This document shows, in pieces, positions 28,012-38,530 of a stretch of DNA of 64,000 bases. Under the pieces are notes generated by a model, which was given only the letters and a program-made list of their open reading frames with translations, ran no database searches and had not been told where the DNA came from. A program made the translations under genes and the position numbers. Numbering within the stretch: the stretch's first letter is position 1; the number at the start of each line of letters is the position of its first letter. The DNA comes from Photobacterium profundum SS9 (GTDB taxonomy: Bacteria; Pseudomonadota; Gammaproteobacteria; Enterobacterales; Vibrionaceae), in contig NC_006371.1 in the NCBI RefSeq assembly GCF_000196255.1, positions 1,229,236 to 1,293,235 of the forward strand, in the 5' to 3' direction.

Positions 28012-29505
28012 CTACTTCAAGTGAATAGTAAAGTTGGGACCTGATGGAATATCGTCATCAAACCAACGCGCTGTTACCGTTTTCGTTTCTGTGTAAAAAC
28101 GAACAGCTTGCTTACCGTAAGCATGTAAATCACCGTAAAAACTGCCTCTCCAGCCAGTAAACGAGAAGAAAGGTAATGGCACTGGAACCGGTACATTGAT
28201 ACCGACTTGGCCGACTTGAATTTCATGTTGGTATTTACGGGCAGCACCGCCACTGGCAGTAAAAATGGATGTTCCGTTGCCGTATGGGTTATTGTTCACC
28301 AACGCAATGGCATCTTCTAAGGTATCCACCTCAATACACATCAATACAGGTCCAAATATTTCTTGCTGATAAATCGACATGTTCGTTTTGACGCCACTAA
28401 ATAGTGTCGGCCCTATCCAATTACCATTAGGAAAACCGTCGACTGTACACTGGCTGCCATCGAGTTCACACACGGCTCCCTGATCTTTTCCTTCTTGAAT
28501 TAAACCCAGCACGCGCGTTTTTGCTGGAGCGCTAATTAAAGGTCCATAGCCTGCGTTAGCGTCATCCCAACATCCAGGTTGAATCTTTTCCATTTCGTTT
28601 TTTAAATCTGGAATCCACTCTTTTGCCCCATCAATAAACACCGCGACTGAAATTGCCATGCAACGTTGACCCGCCGCCCCAACAGATGCACCAACCAAAT
28701 TACTGATCACCTGTGCCTTATTGGCATCAGGCATTACCACCATATGATTTTTAGCACCCGCAAAAGCCTGAACACGTTTAAAGTGTTGCGTACCGGTTTG
28801 ATAAATATATTGTGCAACAGGTACTGAACCCACAAACGAAATGGTACGAATGTCTGGATGAGACAACAGAAAATCGACTTGTTGCTTTCGCCCATGAATA
28901 ATCTGTAGAACCCCTTTTGGCGCACCCGCTTGCTCAAATAATTCAGCTAAACGGATTGAGGTTAGCGGTACTTGTTCGGAAGGTTTTAAAACAAAGGTAT
29001 TACCGCTCGCGATAGCAATCGGAAACATCCACAAGGGGATCATTGCTGGAAAGTTAAATGGGGTAATACCACAGCACACACCAAGCGGTTGGGTAATGGA
29101 GTAAGTATCGATATCTGTTGCAACGTTCTCGACCATTTCCCCCATCATGTTGCTTGCTATATTGGCAGCTTGCTCAACCACTTCGATACCACGCCACACA
29201 TCCCCTTTGGCATCGGCTAGAATTTTACCTGTTTCTTGCGATAGTAGCGTTGCCAGTTCGTCATGATGCTCTTTCAATAAATGTTGATATCGCAGCATGA
29301 GTCTGGCGCGATCAGGCACAGCAACAGCTTTCCATGATTGAAATGCGTTAGCAGCACTGGTAATGGCTTCAACCATTTCTGGCTCTGTTGCGCAGGGCAA
29401 TTCGGCAATCACATCGTTTGTCGCGGGGTTGGTCACATCCACCCACTCTTCAGTCACTGACTGACGAAACTCACCATCAATAAATAAGGGAACAGATTTA
29501 ATCAT
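28012..29505 (-). CDS. mmsA: Methylmalonate-semialdehyde dehydrogenase (acylating)
   Basis: About 497 residues of a CoA-acylating aldehyde dehydrogenase: [29 protein letters not shown] and the catalytic Cys in [14 protein letters not shown]. Converts methylmalonate semialdehyde to propionyl-CoA at the end of valine degradation. The frame is open for 30 more codons, but the ATG at 29505 follows AAAGGACA and starts with the conserved [12 protein letters not shown], so I chose it. Confidence 0.92.
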   Translation of the reverse strand: MIKSVPLFIDGEFRQSVTEEWVDVTNPATNDVIAELPCATEPEMVEAITSAANAFQSWKAVAVPDRARLMLRYQHLLKEHHDELATLLSQETGKILADAKGDVWRGIEVVEQAANIASNMMGEMVENVATDIDTYSITQPLGVCCGITPFNFPAMIPLWMFPIAIASGNTFVLKPSEQVPLTSIRLAELFEQAGAPKGVLQIIHGRKQQVDFLLSHPDIRTISFVGSVPVAQYIYQTGTQHFKRVQAFAGAKNHMVVMPDANKAQVISNLVGASVGAAGQRCMAISVAVFIDGAKEWIPDLKNEMEKIQPGCWDDANAGYGPLISAPAKTRVLGLIQEGKDQGAVCELDGSQCTVDGFPNGNWIGPTLFSGVKTNMSIYQQEIFGPVLMCIEVDTLEDAIALVNNNPYGNGTSIFTASGGAARKYQHEIQVGQVGINVPVPVPLPFFSFTGWRGSFYGDLHAYGKQAVRFYTETKTVTARWFDDDIPSGPNFTIHLK

Positions 29506-29543
29506 TGCTATGTCCTTTTTAGACGAGCCGTTATCACAAAATC

Positions 29544-30791
29544 TTATAGCGGAATTTCGATACCCATTGCTGTCGCTTCTCCCCCTCCAATACAAAGTGA
29601 AGCAACGCCGCGCATCACTTTTTTATTAGGTTCATGTTCGGTATCTAATGCTTGAATCTGCCTCAGGCTATGAATAAGCGTAACCAGAATACGTGCACCA
29701 CTGGCACCAATGGGATGCCCAAGCGCACACGCGCCTCCTTTAATATTTACCTTATCAATATCTAAACCTAATTGGCGCACCGCTATTTGTGTAACCACAG
29801 CGAAAGCTTCATTGATTTCCCATAAATCAACTTCATCAATCGACCAATCTAATTTAGATAACAATTGTTCAATAGCGTAAACAGGCGCAAGTGTGAATTC
29901 TGCTGGCTTACGAGCATGTGTGGTATGCCCCCTGATAATGGCAAGAGGCTCTAATCCTTGTTGCTGCGCAATTTCAGCATTCATCACCACTAATGCAGCA
30001 GCACCATCGGAAATCGCACTTGAATTTGCTGCTGTTACAGTACCGTGCATCGCAAATACAGGAGTGAGCTTGGGGATTTTTTGGAGATCTACTTCGCGAG
30101 GGTGTTCATCGTAATCTAACGTCTTACTGTTATGTGTATTCGTACCGTCTTCTGGTGCTGCCGCACCTTTAGTTGATAACGAAATTGGCACTATTTCATC
30201 GGTAAATAACTGCTGTGTTTGCGCATCTAAAGAGCGTTGAACCGACATAGTCGCCCATTCATCCATCTGCTCTCTGGTGTAATTTAACCTATCGGCAATA
30301 TGTTGAGCATACACACCCATTAAGTCGCCTTCATACGCATCTTGTAAGCCATCTAGAAACATATGGTCATACGTTGTTTTATGACCGATCCGCATACCAT
30401 TGCGTGACTCCTTCAGGAGGTATGGTGCGTTGCTCATGCTTTCCATACCACCAGCAACAGCACAACCTATTGACCCAGCCTTAATCAAATCATGCGCTAA
30501 CATGACTGATTTCATCCCTGAACCGCAGACTTTATTAATCGTCGTGCAACCAACAGAATACGACAGCCCTGCTCCTAAAGCCGCTTGACGAGCAGGCGCT
30601 TGACCGCAGCCCGCAGTCAATACACAACCCATAAAAACTTCATTGATACAATCAGGTGAAATAGGCACCGCATCAAGTGCAGCCTTGATGGCAAATTGCC
30701 CTAATTGAGGGGCAGAAAACGCTTTAAGCTTGCCTTGAAAGCTACCTAACGGTGTACGTTTTGCAGATACAATCCAAATGGTTTTTTCCAT
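29544..30791 (-). CDS. Acetyl-CoA C-acyltransferase (thiolase)
   Basis: 415 residues. Active-site Cys in [11 protein letters not shown], His in [16 protein letters not shown], and the C-terminal Cys region [14 protein letters not shown]. First gene of the Val/Ile operon, so it probably splits 2-methylacetoacetyl-CoA or acetoacetyl-CoA. It is transcribed away from liuR across two LiuR-like boxes, which suggests repression until branched-chain substrates are present. GGCGGAG ribosome site. Confidence 0.9.
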   Translation of the reverse strand: MEKTIWIVSAKRTPLGSFQGKLKAFSAPQLGQFAIKAALDAVPISPDCINEVFMGCVLTAGCGQAPARQAALGAGLSYSVGCTTINKVCGSGMKSVMLAHDLIKAGSIGCAVAGGMESMSNAPYLLKESRNGMRIGHKTTYDHMFLDGLQDAYEGDLMGVYAQHIADRLNYTREQMDEWATMSVQRSLDAQTQQLFTDEIVPISLSTKGAAAPEDGTNTHNSKTLDYDEHPREVDLQKIPKLTPVFAMHGTVTAANSSAISDGAAALVVMNAEIAQQQGLEPLAIIRGHTTHARKPAEFTLAPVYAIEQLLSKLDWSIDEVDLWEINEAFAVVTQIAVRQLGLDIDKVNIKGGACALGHPIGASGARILVTLIHSLRQIQALDTEHEPNKKVMRGVASLCIGGGEATAMGIEIPL

Positions 30792-30862
30792 TACTCCGCC
30801 CTCGTTGACGACAGCAATTGATCACAGCCTTTCGAATTTAGTATTTTTCGCACTGTGATTTC

Positions 30863-30879
30863 TTGACGTTTACGTAAGC
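30863..30879. promoter_or_regulatory. Candidate LiuR operator 1
   Basis: TTGACGTTTACGTAAGC, sharing the ACGTTTACGT core with the box at 30892 (on the opposite strand) and the one at 14936. It lies 72 bases before the thiolase start. Confidence 0.75.
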
Positions 30880-30891
30880 ATAGCACTAACA

Positions 30892-30908
30892 TTTACGTAA
30901 ACGTAAAG
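30892..30908. promoter_or_regulatory. Candidate LiuR operator 2
   Basis: TTTACGTAAACGTAAAG is nearly palindromic and its reverse complement contains ACGTTTACGTAAA. Placed between the thiolase operon and liuR, it could serve both directions and autoregulation. Confidence 0.75.
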
Positions 30909-31064
30909 AAACGAATTGATAACACACGGAATCTTAACGATCCCAATCAAATGGCTGCGATTGTCGTTACTTTTTGTCTGTAATTAAGATTGTGTTCTGT
31001 CATTAACGTTTTGTTTTATCATTACAGCTTTCCTCGTCGCCAAGCAGTTGGAGGACATAATCAG

Positions 31065-31442
31065 GTGGAAACATTTAAAATTAGCGAACTCGCCAAAGAG
31101 TTTGATATCACGACAAGAAGCATTCGTTTTTATGAAGATATGGGGCTTATTCACCCAACTCGACAAGGTAATATTCGGGTTTATCAACGTCGAGATAAGA
31201 TACGGCTTCAATTAATTCTACGAGGGAAACGACTCGGTTTTTCTCTGGCTGAAATTAGAGAATTGTTTGAGCTATACGATACAAATCAAAGTGATAATCA
31301 GCTCAATCAAATGCTCACTATTATTGATGACAAACAAGTCACGTTACAACGCCAACTTAATGATATCAATGTTGTAATGAGCGAACTCAATGCTGCCCGT
31401 AAACGTTGTCATCAAGCGCTTAACCGTTCAAAAACAAGCTAA
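31065..31442 (+). CDS. liuR: MerR-family regulator LiuR of branched-chain amino acid catabolism
   Basis: 125 residues from a GTG start. The N-terminal MerR helix-turn-helix is clear (KISELAKEFDITTRSIRFYE and DMGLIHPTRQG), followed by RVYQRRDKIRLQLILRGKRLGFSL and a C-terminal dimerisation helix. No metal-binding cysteine pattern. The GTG at 31065 follows GGAGGA; upstream codons in the open frame have no ribosome site. It lies divergent from the Val/Ile operon and directly ahead of liuA. Confidence 0.88.
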   Translation: METFKISELAKEFDITTRSIRFYEDMGLIHPTRQGNIRVYQRRDKIRLQLILRGKRLGFSLAEIRELFELYDTNQSDNQLNQMLTIIDDKQVTLQRQLNDINVVMSELNAARKRCHQALNRSKTS

Positions 31443-31490
31443 AATGGCTTATATAACAACCGAAGTTTACAAAGCGACTTAGGAGATGTT

Positions 31491-32660
31491 ATGAAAATTG
31501 CGTATACCCCACTTAACTTCAACCTTGGCGAAACAATCAATATGCTGCGCGAGCAAGTCAATGGCTTTGCCGCGGAACATATTGCCCCTATTGCTGCAGA
31601 TATTGATAAAGATAATCAGTTTCCTAATCATCTATGGTCACTCTTCGGGGAAATGGGGTTATTAGGTGTAACAGTTAGTGAGGAATATGGCGGTGCGGAT
31701 ATGGGGTATTTGGCGCACGTTATTGCGATGGAAGAAATAAGCCGAGCATCAGCCTCTGTCGCACTCAGTTATGGCGCGCATTCTAACCTCTGTGTAAACC
31801 AAATATTTCGAAATGGCACGCAAGCTCAACGTGATAAATACCTCCCCAAACTTATCGATGGTACCCACATCGGTGCGCTTGCGATGAGTGAACCGAATGC
31901 CGGTTCTGACGTCATCAGTATGCAATTAAAAGCTGAATTAGAAGGCGATCATTACGTTCTGAACGGTACTAAAATGTGGATCACCAATGGTCCAGATGCA
32001 CACACCATCGTCGTTTACGCCAAAACAAATCCTAGCGCAAAATCTCATGGTATTACCGCTTTCATTATCGAGCGCGATTTTGAAGGGTTTAGCCATGCAC
32101 AAAAGCTCAATAAGCTGGGAATGCGCGGTTCTAACACCTGTGAATTAGTGTTCGAGAACTGCCGAGTGCCGCAAGAAAATATTTTAGGTAAAGTGAATTA
32201 TGGTGTCGAAATTCTAATGAGTGGGTTGGATTATGAGCGCGTCGTACTTGCTGCTGGTCCATTAGGTATTATGCAGGCCTGTCTCGATCTTGTTGTGCCT
32301 TATGTGCATGACCGCAAACAATTTGGTCGTTCTATTGGTGAATTCCAACTGGTTCAAGCCAAAGTTGCCGACATGTATACCCGCATGAATGCCGCACGTG
32401 CTTACGTTTATACTGTCGCAGCCGCTTGTGACCGGGGTGAAACCACACGAAAAGATGCCGCAGGGGTCATTTTATACAGCGCCGAACTAGCAACACAATT
32501 AGCGTTAGACGCCATTCAATTACTTGGTGGTAATGGCTACATCAATGAATTTCCAGCAGGTCGCTTATTACGAGATGCCAAACTTTACGAAATTGGCGCG
32601 GGTACTTCTGAAATAAGGCGCATGTTGATTGGTCGAGAATTATTTGAAGAATCACGTTAA
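31491..32660 (+). CDS. liuA: Isovaleryl-CoA dehydrogenase
   Basis: 389 residues. Motifs [35 protein letters not shown], and the catalytic-base region [17 protein letters not shown] with the C-terminal [19 protein letters not shown]. Acts on isovaleryl-CoA from leucine, giving 3-methylcrotonyl-CoA and electrons for EtfAB. Complete, unlike the next two genes of the same operon. AGGAGA ribosome site before the ATG. Confidence 0.93.
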   Translation: MKIAYTPLNFNLGETINMLREQVNGFAAEHIAPIAADIDKDNQFPNHLWSLFGEMGLLGVTVSEEYGGADMGYLAHVIAMEEISRASASVALSYGAHSNLCVNQIFRNGTQAQRDKYLPKLIDGTHIGALAMSEPNAGSDVISMQLKAELEGDHYVLNGTKMWITNGPDAHTIVVYAKTNPSAKSHGITAFIIERDFEGFSHAQKLNKLGMRGSNTCELVFENCRVPQENILGKVNYGVEILMSGLDYERVVLAAGPLGIMQACLDLVVPYVHDRKQFGRSIGEFQLVQAKVADMYTRMNAARAYVYTVAAACDRGETTRKDAAGVILYSAELATQLALDAIQLLGGNGYINEFPAGRLLRDAKLYEIGAGTSEIRRMLIGRELFEESR

Positions 32661-32743
32661 CGACGTTTCCAATTCAAGGCTCTTTGTTTAAAAAGATCGG
32701 TTCAAGACCCCTAGTAATGCTGTGCATTTAAAAAGGACGAAAC

Positions 32744-34349
32744 ATGGCAATTCTTCAAACCAAAGCTAAACCGAACGATCCGCATTTTCTCGCCAATCAA
32801 CAAATAATGGTAGAGTTAATCGATAATCTTCAATCAAACCTTCATGTCATCAAGCAAGGTGGTGGTCAGACTGCGATTGATCGTCAACGGCAAAAAGGCA
32901 AGCTGCCTGTCAGAGAACGCGTTGCATTACTATTAGACAAAGGGACACATTTCCTCGAGATTGGACAATTTGCAGCATGGCGTGTGTATGATGAACCCGT
33001 TCCATGCGCAGGTGTTGTTGCTGGCATCGGTAAAATTGAAGGTATCGAATGCATGGTGATTGCCAACGATCCTTCAGTAAAAGGCGGCACCTATTACCCA
33101 TTAACCGTCAAAAAACATCTTCGCGCGCAAGAAATTGCTGAACGTTGCCACCTTCCCTGTGTATACCTTGTCGATTCTGGTGGTGCAAACCTTCCCCACC
33201 AAGCTGAAGTCTTTCCTGATAAAGACCATTTCGGACGTATTTTTTACAATCAAGCACGCATGTCAGCTAAAGGGATTCCTCAAATTGCGGTTGTTTTAGG
33301 TTTGTGTACCGCAGGGGGCGCATATGTTCCTGCAATGGCAGATGTCTCTATTATCGTAAAAGAACAAGGCACCATTTTTCTTGCCGGCCCTCCGCTCGTT
33401 AAAGCCGCGACAGGTGAAATAGTGACCGCAGAAGAGCTAGGAGGTGCAGATGTACATTGCAAAAAATCAGGCGTTGCCGATTATTATGCCAATAACGAAA
33501 TACATGCACTGACTATTGCTAGGCAAACTATTGCAAGCGCGAACCAAGTACCGACCGTAACAGCTCAAAAAACCACTTTGCCGCCCACGTTATAACGCTG
33601 AAGAGATTTACGGCATCATTAACGCTAATTTACGCCACTTGTTCGATGTTCGAGAAGTCATTGCCCGCGTCGTCGACGATTCCGATTTTGATGAATTTAA
33701 AGCCTTTTATGGCACAACGCTTATTTGTGGTTTCGCCCATTTATACGGTCATCCTATTGGTATTGTGGCCAATAACGGCATTCTTTTTTCAGAATCATCC
33801 CAAAAGGGTGCGCATTTTATTGAGCTTTGCGCCAAACGAAAAATCCCCCTGCTGTTCTTGCAAAATATCACTGGGTTTATGGTCGGTAAAAAATATGAAT
33901 CAGAAGGGATAGCCAAACATGGTGCCAAACTGGTCATGGCTGTTGCGTGTGCTGATGTACCTAAATTTACCGTGATTGTGGGCGGCTCTTATGGTGCTGG
34001 CAATTATGGCATGTGCGGGCGTGCCTATAGCCCAACTATGATGTGGATGTGGCCGAATGCGAGAATATCCGTCATGGGCGGAGAACAAGCAGCAGGTGTT
34101 ATGGCGCAAGTAAAACGTGATGCAAAAAATAGACAAGGCGAACAATGGTCGGCAGAAGAAGAAAATGACTTCAAACAACCAATCATTGAGTTATATGAAA
34201 ACCAAGGACATCCCTACTATGCCAGTGCACGGTTATGGGATGACGGCATTATCGATCCTAAAGATACAAGGGATATTGTCGGACAAGCCCTTACTGCAGC
34301 ATTACGCGCACCTATTCCTGACAGTCAGTTTGGCATTTTTAGAATGTAA
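32744..34349 (+). pseudogene. liuB: Methylcrotonyl-CoA carboxylase carboxyltransferase subunit, frameshifted
   Basis: The reading frame starts normally (AAAAAGGAC ribosome site) and shows typical carboxyltransferase sequence ([34 protein letters not shown]), then hits a stop at 33593-33595. From about 33588 the homology continues in another frame ([10 protein letters not shown], then [11 protein letters not shown] to the C-terminal GIFRM). Removing the single A at 33587 joins the halves into a full-length protein of about 534 residues. Without repair or frameshifting, the 3-methylcrotonyl-CoA carboxylation step would fail. Confidence 0.88.
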
Positions 34350-34411
34350 TAGCCGAATGTAAAGGCCGTACATAATCCTAATATTTAGCCCGAATGTAGA
34401 GATCGCTAAAA

Positions 34412-35339
34412 ATGAAAAAATACAAGCTGAATCAATCTAGGCAGGCAGAAAACACACAGAAAAAAGATGAACAGTTCGATGAAGAATCCAAAGTTACGGA
34501 ATCGAGTGATGTTTTATGTGAAATCGATGCCAATGGCATTGCAACACTCACTCTTAATCGTGTGAGTAAAAAGAATGCCTTTGATGATGCAATGATAGAA
34601 AGCCTCATTCACTACTTAGATACCCTCGCCGCTATTCCTACTATTCGGTGTTTACTGTTACGGGCAAACGGCACGCATTTTTCAGCCGGCGCAGATCTTC
34701 ATTGGATGCAATCAATGGCGGCAAAATCCGTTAAAGAAAATCATCAAGATGCCCAACAACTTGCCCACCTAATGCAAGTTCTTGATACATTTCCTCATCC
34801 AACGATTGGCTGTTGTACAAGGCTGGGCTTTGGGTGGGGCATTAGGGCTAATTTGCTGCTGTGACATCGTTATCGCGCAGTCCAATACACAGTTTTGCCT
34901 GAGTGAAGTGAAATTAGGGCTTATTCCAGCGACAATCGGGCCTTATGTTTGTCGCGCTATCGGTGTTCGTTATGCTCGACGTTACATGCTGACGGCCGAA
35001 CGTATTGATGCAAACACAGCACAACACATCGGGTTAATACACCTTATTGTCGATACCGAGGCGAAAGCAAACGCAAAAGAATACAGATTAGAACAGCAAA
35101 TAACCCAGCTTACCCAAGCCATCTTAAATAATAGCCCTGCCGCCCTGCAACAAGCTAAAGCACTATGTCATACATGTGAAAACCAACCTATTGATAAAAA
35201 GTTAATCAAATATACCAGTCATTTAATTGCCGATATTCGTGTATCAGAGCAAGGGCAAGAAGGATTAAGCGCTTTCTTTGATAAACGTCAACCATCATGG
35301 TGTGCTAATACCAAGGTCAGTACGAAGGAAAGGGAATGA
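34412..35339 (+). pseudogene. liuC: 3-methylglutaconyl-CoA hydratase, frameshifted
   Basis: Crotonase family. The first frame holds the N-terminal half with FSAGADLHWMQSMA and runs to DTFPHPTI, where homology moves to another frame (AVVQGWALGGALGLICCCDIVIA) and continues to FDKRQPSW. Dropping one G from the pair at 34808-34809 restores a single frame of about 309 codons. The N-terminus carries a charged extension of about 35 residues beyond the usual start. The stop overlaps liuE (ATGA), so the operon structure is preserved. Confidence 0.87.
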
Positions 35340-36238
35340 ATAACATAAATAAACTCCCTAAAGCGGTCACAATTGTTGAAATGGGGGCACGCGATGGTTT
35401 ACAGAATGAAGCAGCGGTGAGCACAGAAGCTAAAATCAACCTTATCAATCAGTTGTCTCTAACAGGACTAACCCATATTGAAGCAGGATCATTTGTATCG
35501 CCTAAATGGGTGCCTCAAATGGCCGACTCAAAACACGTATTGGAAAAAATATCACGCCAACCCAATGTTATTTATTCAGCCTTAACCCCTAATTTACAAG
35601 GCTTTGAACAAGCAATTCAGTCGAAGGTAAATCAAGTTGCGATTTTTACATCATCATCTGAAAGTTTCTGCAAAAAAAATATCAATTGTTCTATCGCAGA
35701 AAGCCTTAAACGCTTTGTGCCACTAATAGCAGAAGCGAAGAGATACAACATACCGGTTAGAGGGTATTTATCTTGTGTTGCTGATTGCCCCTACGATGGT
35801 GCAACAAAACCTGAACAAGTTGCTGCTATCGCCAAAGAGTTGTTTGACTTAGGCTGTTACGAAGTGTCGCTTGGTGACACCATTGGTACAGGTACACCAC
35901 TACGTATAGGTAGAATGTTAGAAGCAGTACAACGCAACATTCCAATTAATCATCTTGCTGTTCACTTTCATGATACTTGGGGGCAAGCACTCGCTAATAT
36001 ATATCAAGCGTTAACCATGGGTGTAAGCGTAATAGATAGCAGTGTTGCAGGGTTAGGTGGTTGCCCATATGCTGTAGGGGCAAGTGGAAATGTTGCGACC
36101 GAAGATGTGTTATATATGTGCCGCGGATTAGGCATAGAAACGGGCGTTAACCTGAATGATATAGCTAAAACTGGTTGGACGATCTGTCACATTTTAAATA
36201 AACAGCCCTCATCAAAAGTATCATTAGCTTTACGTTAA
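35336..36238 (+). CDS. liuE: Hydroxymethylglutaryl-CoA lyase
   Basis: 300 residues, complete. HMGL-like barrel with EMGARDGLQNE at the N-terminus, GYLSCVADCPYDG, LGDTIGTGTP and the C-terminal GLGGCPYAVGASGNVATEDV including the catalytic Cys. Splits HMG-CoA into acetyl-CoA and acetoacetate, the last step of leucine oxidation. AAGGAAAGGG ribosome site; it overlaps liuC by four bases. The biotin carboxylase gene that usually lies between liuC and liuE is missing. Confidence 0.92.
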   Translation: MNNINKLPKAVTIVEMGARDGLQNEAAVSTEAKINLINQLSLTGLTHIEAGSFVSPKWVPQMADSKHVLEKISRQPNVIYSALTPNLQGFEQAIQSKVNQVAIFTSSSESFCKKNINCSIAESLKRFVPLIAEAKRYNIPVRGYLSCVADCPYDGATKPEQVAAIAKELFDLGCYEVSLGDTIGTGTPLRIGRMLEAVQRNIPINHLAVHFHDTWGQALANIYQALTMGVSVIDSSVAGLGGCPYAVGASGNVATEDVLYMCRGLGIETGVNLNDIAKTGWTICHILNKQPSSKVSLALR

Positions 36239-36369
36239 AATTGGCGATAATTATTTATAGAAAACGTCTAGTTATAATCCATTCGCTATAAAAGCCTCTG
36301 ATTATAATAGCTATTATTTATTAACAACTAACTAAAAGCAATCACCGCCTAAAACCATCCATCATTAGT

Positions 36370-36635
36370 TATACCCAAGTCACCTAAAGATGCTCGTTTC
36401 AGCGAGAATTTGTTGGGCTCTAGGCAAGGCACTTATTTATAGGCCTAGTCGTTCTACGTTGGAAATAAGTAACACCGCATAGTGCCCAACAAAACTCGCC
36501 CTTCGGGAGTGATTCAGCGTATCTACTTCTGTGTCAAATGTGCTTGAAAGGGAATGCCATTCCTACACACATTTTCCTTGAATTAAATACGCTGAGATCA
36601 CTCTGAATCCTGCATCTTGAGGTGACTTGGGTATA
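36370..36635. repeat. 266-bp MITE-like element with terminal inverted repeats
   Basis: The left end begins TATACCCAAGTCACCTAAAG and the right end is its inverse (CATCTTGAGGTGACTTGGGT, then ATA), giving about 24-bp inverted repeats with one mismatch. Further internal inverted pairs occur, for example GATTCAGCGTAT and ATACGCTGAGATC. No coding potential. Related partial copies lie at 20640, 21483, 38439 and perhaps 7223. It may be mobilised by a transposase encoded elsewhere. Confidence 0.85.
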
Positions 36636-36677
36636 ATCACTTCTTGTATATATACTCAGCAGCACGTGAATATGTCA

Positions 36678-36956
36678 CTAACAATCTGAGCGTAAAAATC
36701 GTTGTTCCGCTTCTAACTCATTAGCAGCAGTCCATAGCATTTGCTCTCGACGTCTATGCCTATCTAAATGACAACCAATACCTTCAACTTTTAATTCACT
36801 CACTGGGCCAATGTATTGTTCTGCATGACTTGAAAAAATAGTTCTAAATTCTTCCATAGTGGGAAGACGGTAATTGTCCTCTTCGAAATTGACAAAAATG
36901 TCATTAACAGTCAATGATATATCCCTTTTTACGCCATCAAAATCCGTACTATTCAT
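36678..36956 (-). CDS. Hypothetical soluble protein
   Basis: 92 residues, acidic N-terminal half, Arg/His-rich stretch HLDRHRRREQ near the centre and one Cys at each side. AGGTGAGGAT lies six bases before the ATG, which supports a real gene. No family recognised. Confidence 0.55.
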   Translation of the reverse strand: MNSTDFDGVKRDISLTVNDIFVNFEEDNYRLPTMEEFRTIFSSHAEQYIGPVSELKVEGIGCHLDRHRRREQMLWTAANELEAEQRFLRSDC

Positions 36957-37293
36957 CTTATCCTCACCTAGAATAACCAGTACAAAATATCGTACATTTA
37001 CATATGGTTTTTCAGTCAGATTTAAGTGTAGTTGAATTATTTTATTGCACTTTTTATCTCTAAATAAAATATGTAAAAATTCGTGTCTCTGCGTAAATCA
37101 ATGCCTCAGCCCTCTTTAAGGTACACAACTTAAAAGTGATTTTTTTGGTGTAAAAGTTAAAATAATCATGAATTTAGAGATTGAGATCTAGTTCTTAGTA
37201 ATAAGATTTAACCTGACCCACAAACAATTATAGAGAACTATAATTAAGGTTGTATGACAATAAAGTTATTTCTTTTATGCCTGAGGTAGCTAT
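36957..37293. other. AT-rich divergent intergenic region
   Basis: 337 bases of strongly AT-rich sequence between two divergent genes of unknown function. Probably promoter DNA; no open frame, hairpin terminator or repeat copy recognised. Confidence 0.35.
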
Positions 37294-38427
37294 ATGAACA
37301 CCACTTATTACCTTTGGATACACTACCGGAAATACTTATCTTTCGGGCACAAAAAGGACTTTCCTTTCATGTGCTTTACCCTGCCTTTTTTTTGTTTTTA
37401 CACGGCCAATATTGACGCTAATGAAATCACAAAAAAAAATAACATCACCCCCTCTAACCAAATATTGTTAGATGAAAGTAATGCCATTAAAGATGCTGAC
37501 GATAACACTGTTCTCGCGTGGATGGATGATTCAGAAGATAAATTAGCAGATACCATACACGATTACAGTGAATCACTTGATCAGTATGTAGGTAAAGAAG
37601 ACGAAGATGAACCAATGATGAATCGTAGCTATTTACGCATTAAGTTTAAGCCGCGTTACTCACACCGTGGTTATTCTGATTTCGATGCTAATGTTTATCT
37701 TAAGCTAGACCTTCCGCATACCAAACGAAATTGGAAGCTGATTTTTGAAACCGATCCCGATGATTTTGATAGCTTAGAAAGCAAACAACGAGGTATTTCT
37801 GGTGATAATGATAGTGGCAGCTCTGCTGTTGGTGGAGTTAGACTTCAGGATAAAATATTTGGACACTGGAAAACAAATTTTGATATCGGTATGAAAATAA
37901 GATGGCCACCGGATCCTTTTGTTAGGGTAAATGCAGATCGAGTCGATATTTTAAGCGAGCACTGGACAAGCCGTATAAAGCAGGAGTTTTTTTTCTATCA
38001 TGAAAAAGGACCTGGTGCAGTCACATACTTCGATTTTTACCGAGCCATGAATGAAGACGAAACACAAATATTCAAGGCAAGTACAAGTGGGCAATATCTT
38101 GATGACGATGATAACTGGGAGTTAGTACAAACATTCGAATACTTTGACCGCCTAAATGATAACCATCTTATGGAATACTCTACAGGTATAAGTGCAGATA
38201 CACGTGAAGAAGATGAGATATCCAACTATTGGGTATCGGCATCGTGGACACAAAAGCTCTATAAAGATTGGATTTATTTAACAATAGAACCTGAGATCGA
38301 ATTCCCAAAAGAATATGACTACAATATTAACCCCGGAATAATGTTACAGCTTGAGCTTTTCTTTATAAAGAATGGAAATTATGACCGACTAAATCGATAT
38401 ATACCTCTGCCCTATGAAAAAGATTAA
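37294..38427 (+). CDS. Unknown envelope-type protein
   Basis: Up to 377 residues. An amphiphilic N-terminus with a hydrophobic stretch (FMCFTLPFFCFYTANIDA) looks like a signal peptide. After a polar Asp-rich segment the protein is dominated by alternating beta-strand sequence (RSYLRIKFKPRYSHRGYSDF, WKLIFETDPDDF, VTYFDFYRAM) and many aromatic residues, which suggests an outer-membrane barrel, though the C-terminus does not end in the usual Phe. A second ATG at 37369 has AAAGGA upstream and is an alternative start. Family not recognised. Confidence 0.6.
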   Translation: MNTTYYLWIHYRKYLSFGHKKDFPFMCFTLPFFCFYTANIDANEITKKNNITPSNQILLDESNAIKDADDNTVLAWMDDSEDKLADTIHDYSESLDQYVGKEDEDEPMMNRSYLRIKFKPRYSHRGYSDFDANVYLKLDLPHTKRNWKLIFETDPDDFDSLESKQRGISGDNDSGSSAVGGVRLQDKIFGHWKTNFDIGMKIRWPPDPFVRVNADRVDILSEHWTSRIKQEFFFYHEKGPGAVTYFDFYRAMNEDETQIFKASTSGQYLDDDDNWELVQTFEYFDRLNDNHLMEYSTGISADTREEDEISNYWVSASWTQKLYKDWIYLTIEPEIEFPKEYDYNINPGIMLQLELFFIKNGNYDRLNRYIPLPYEKD

Positions 38428-38438
38428 TCCTAATCTCA

Positions 38439-38509
38439 TAACCAAGCACTACCTCAAGATGCAAGATTAAGAGTAATCTCAGCGAGTATCTTGAGGTAGC
38501 TTGGGTATA
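38439..38509. repeat. 71-bp palindromic repeat between convergent genes
   Basis: Left arm 38439-38462 (TAACCAAGCACTACCTCAAG, then ATGC) and right arm 38486-38509 (ATCTTGAGGTAGCTTGGGTA core) are near-perfect inverses, matching the termini of the 266-bp element. It is a miniature copy and may serve as a terminator for both flanking genes. Confidence 0.75.
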
Positions 38510-38530
38510 AATATAATTACAACATAAACA

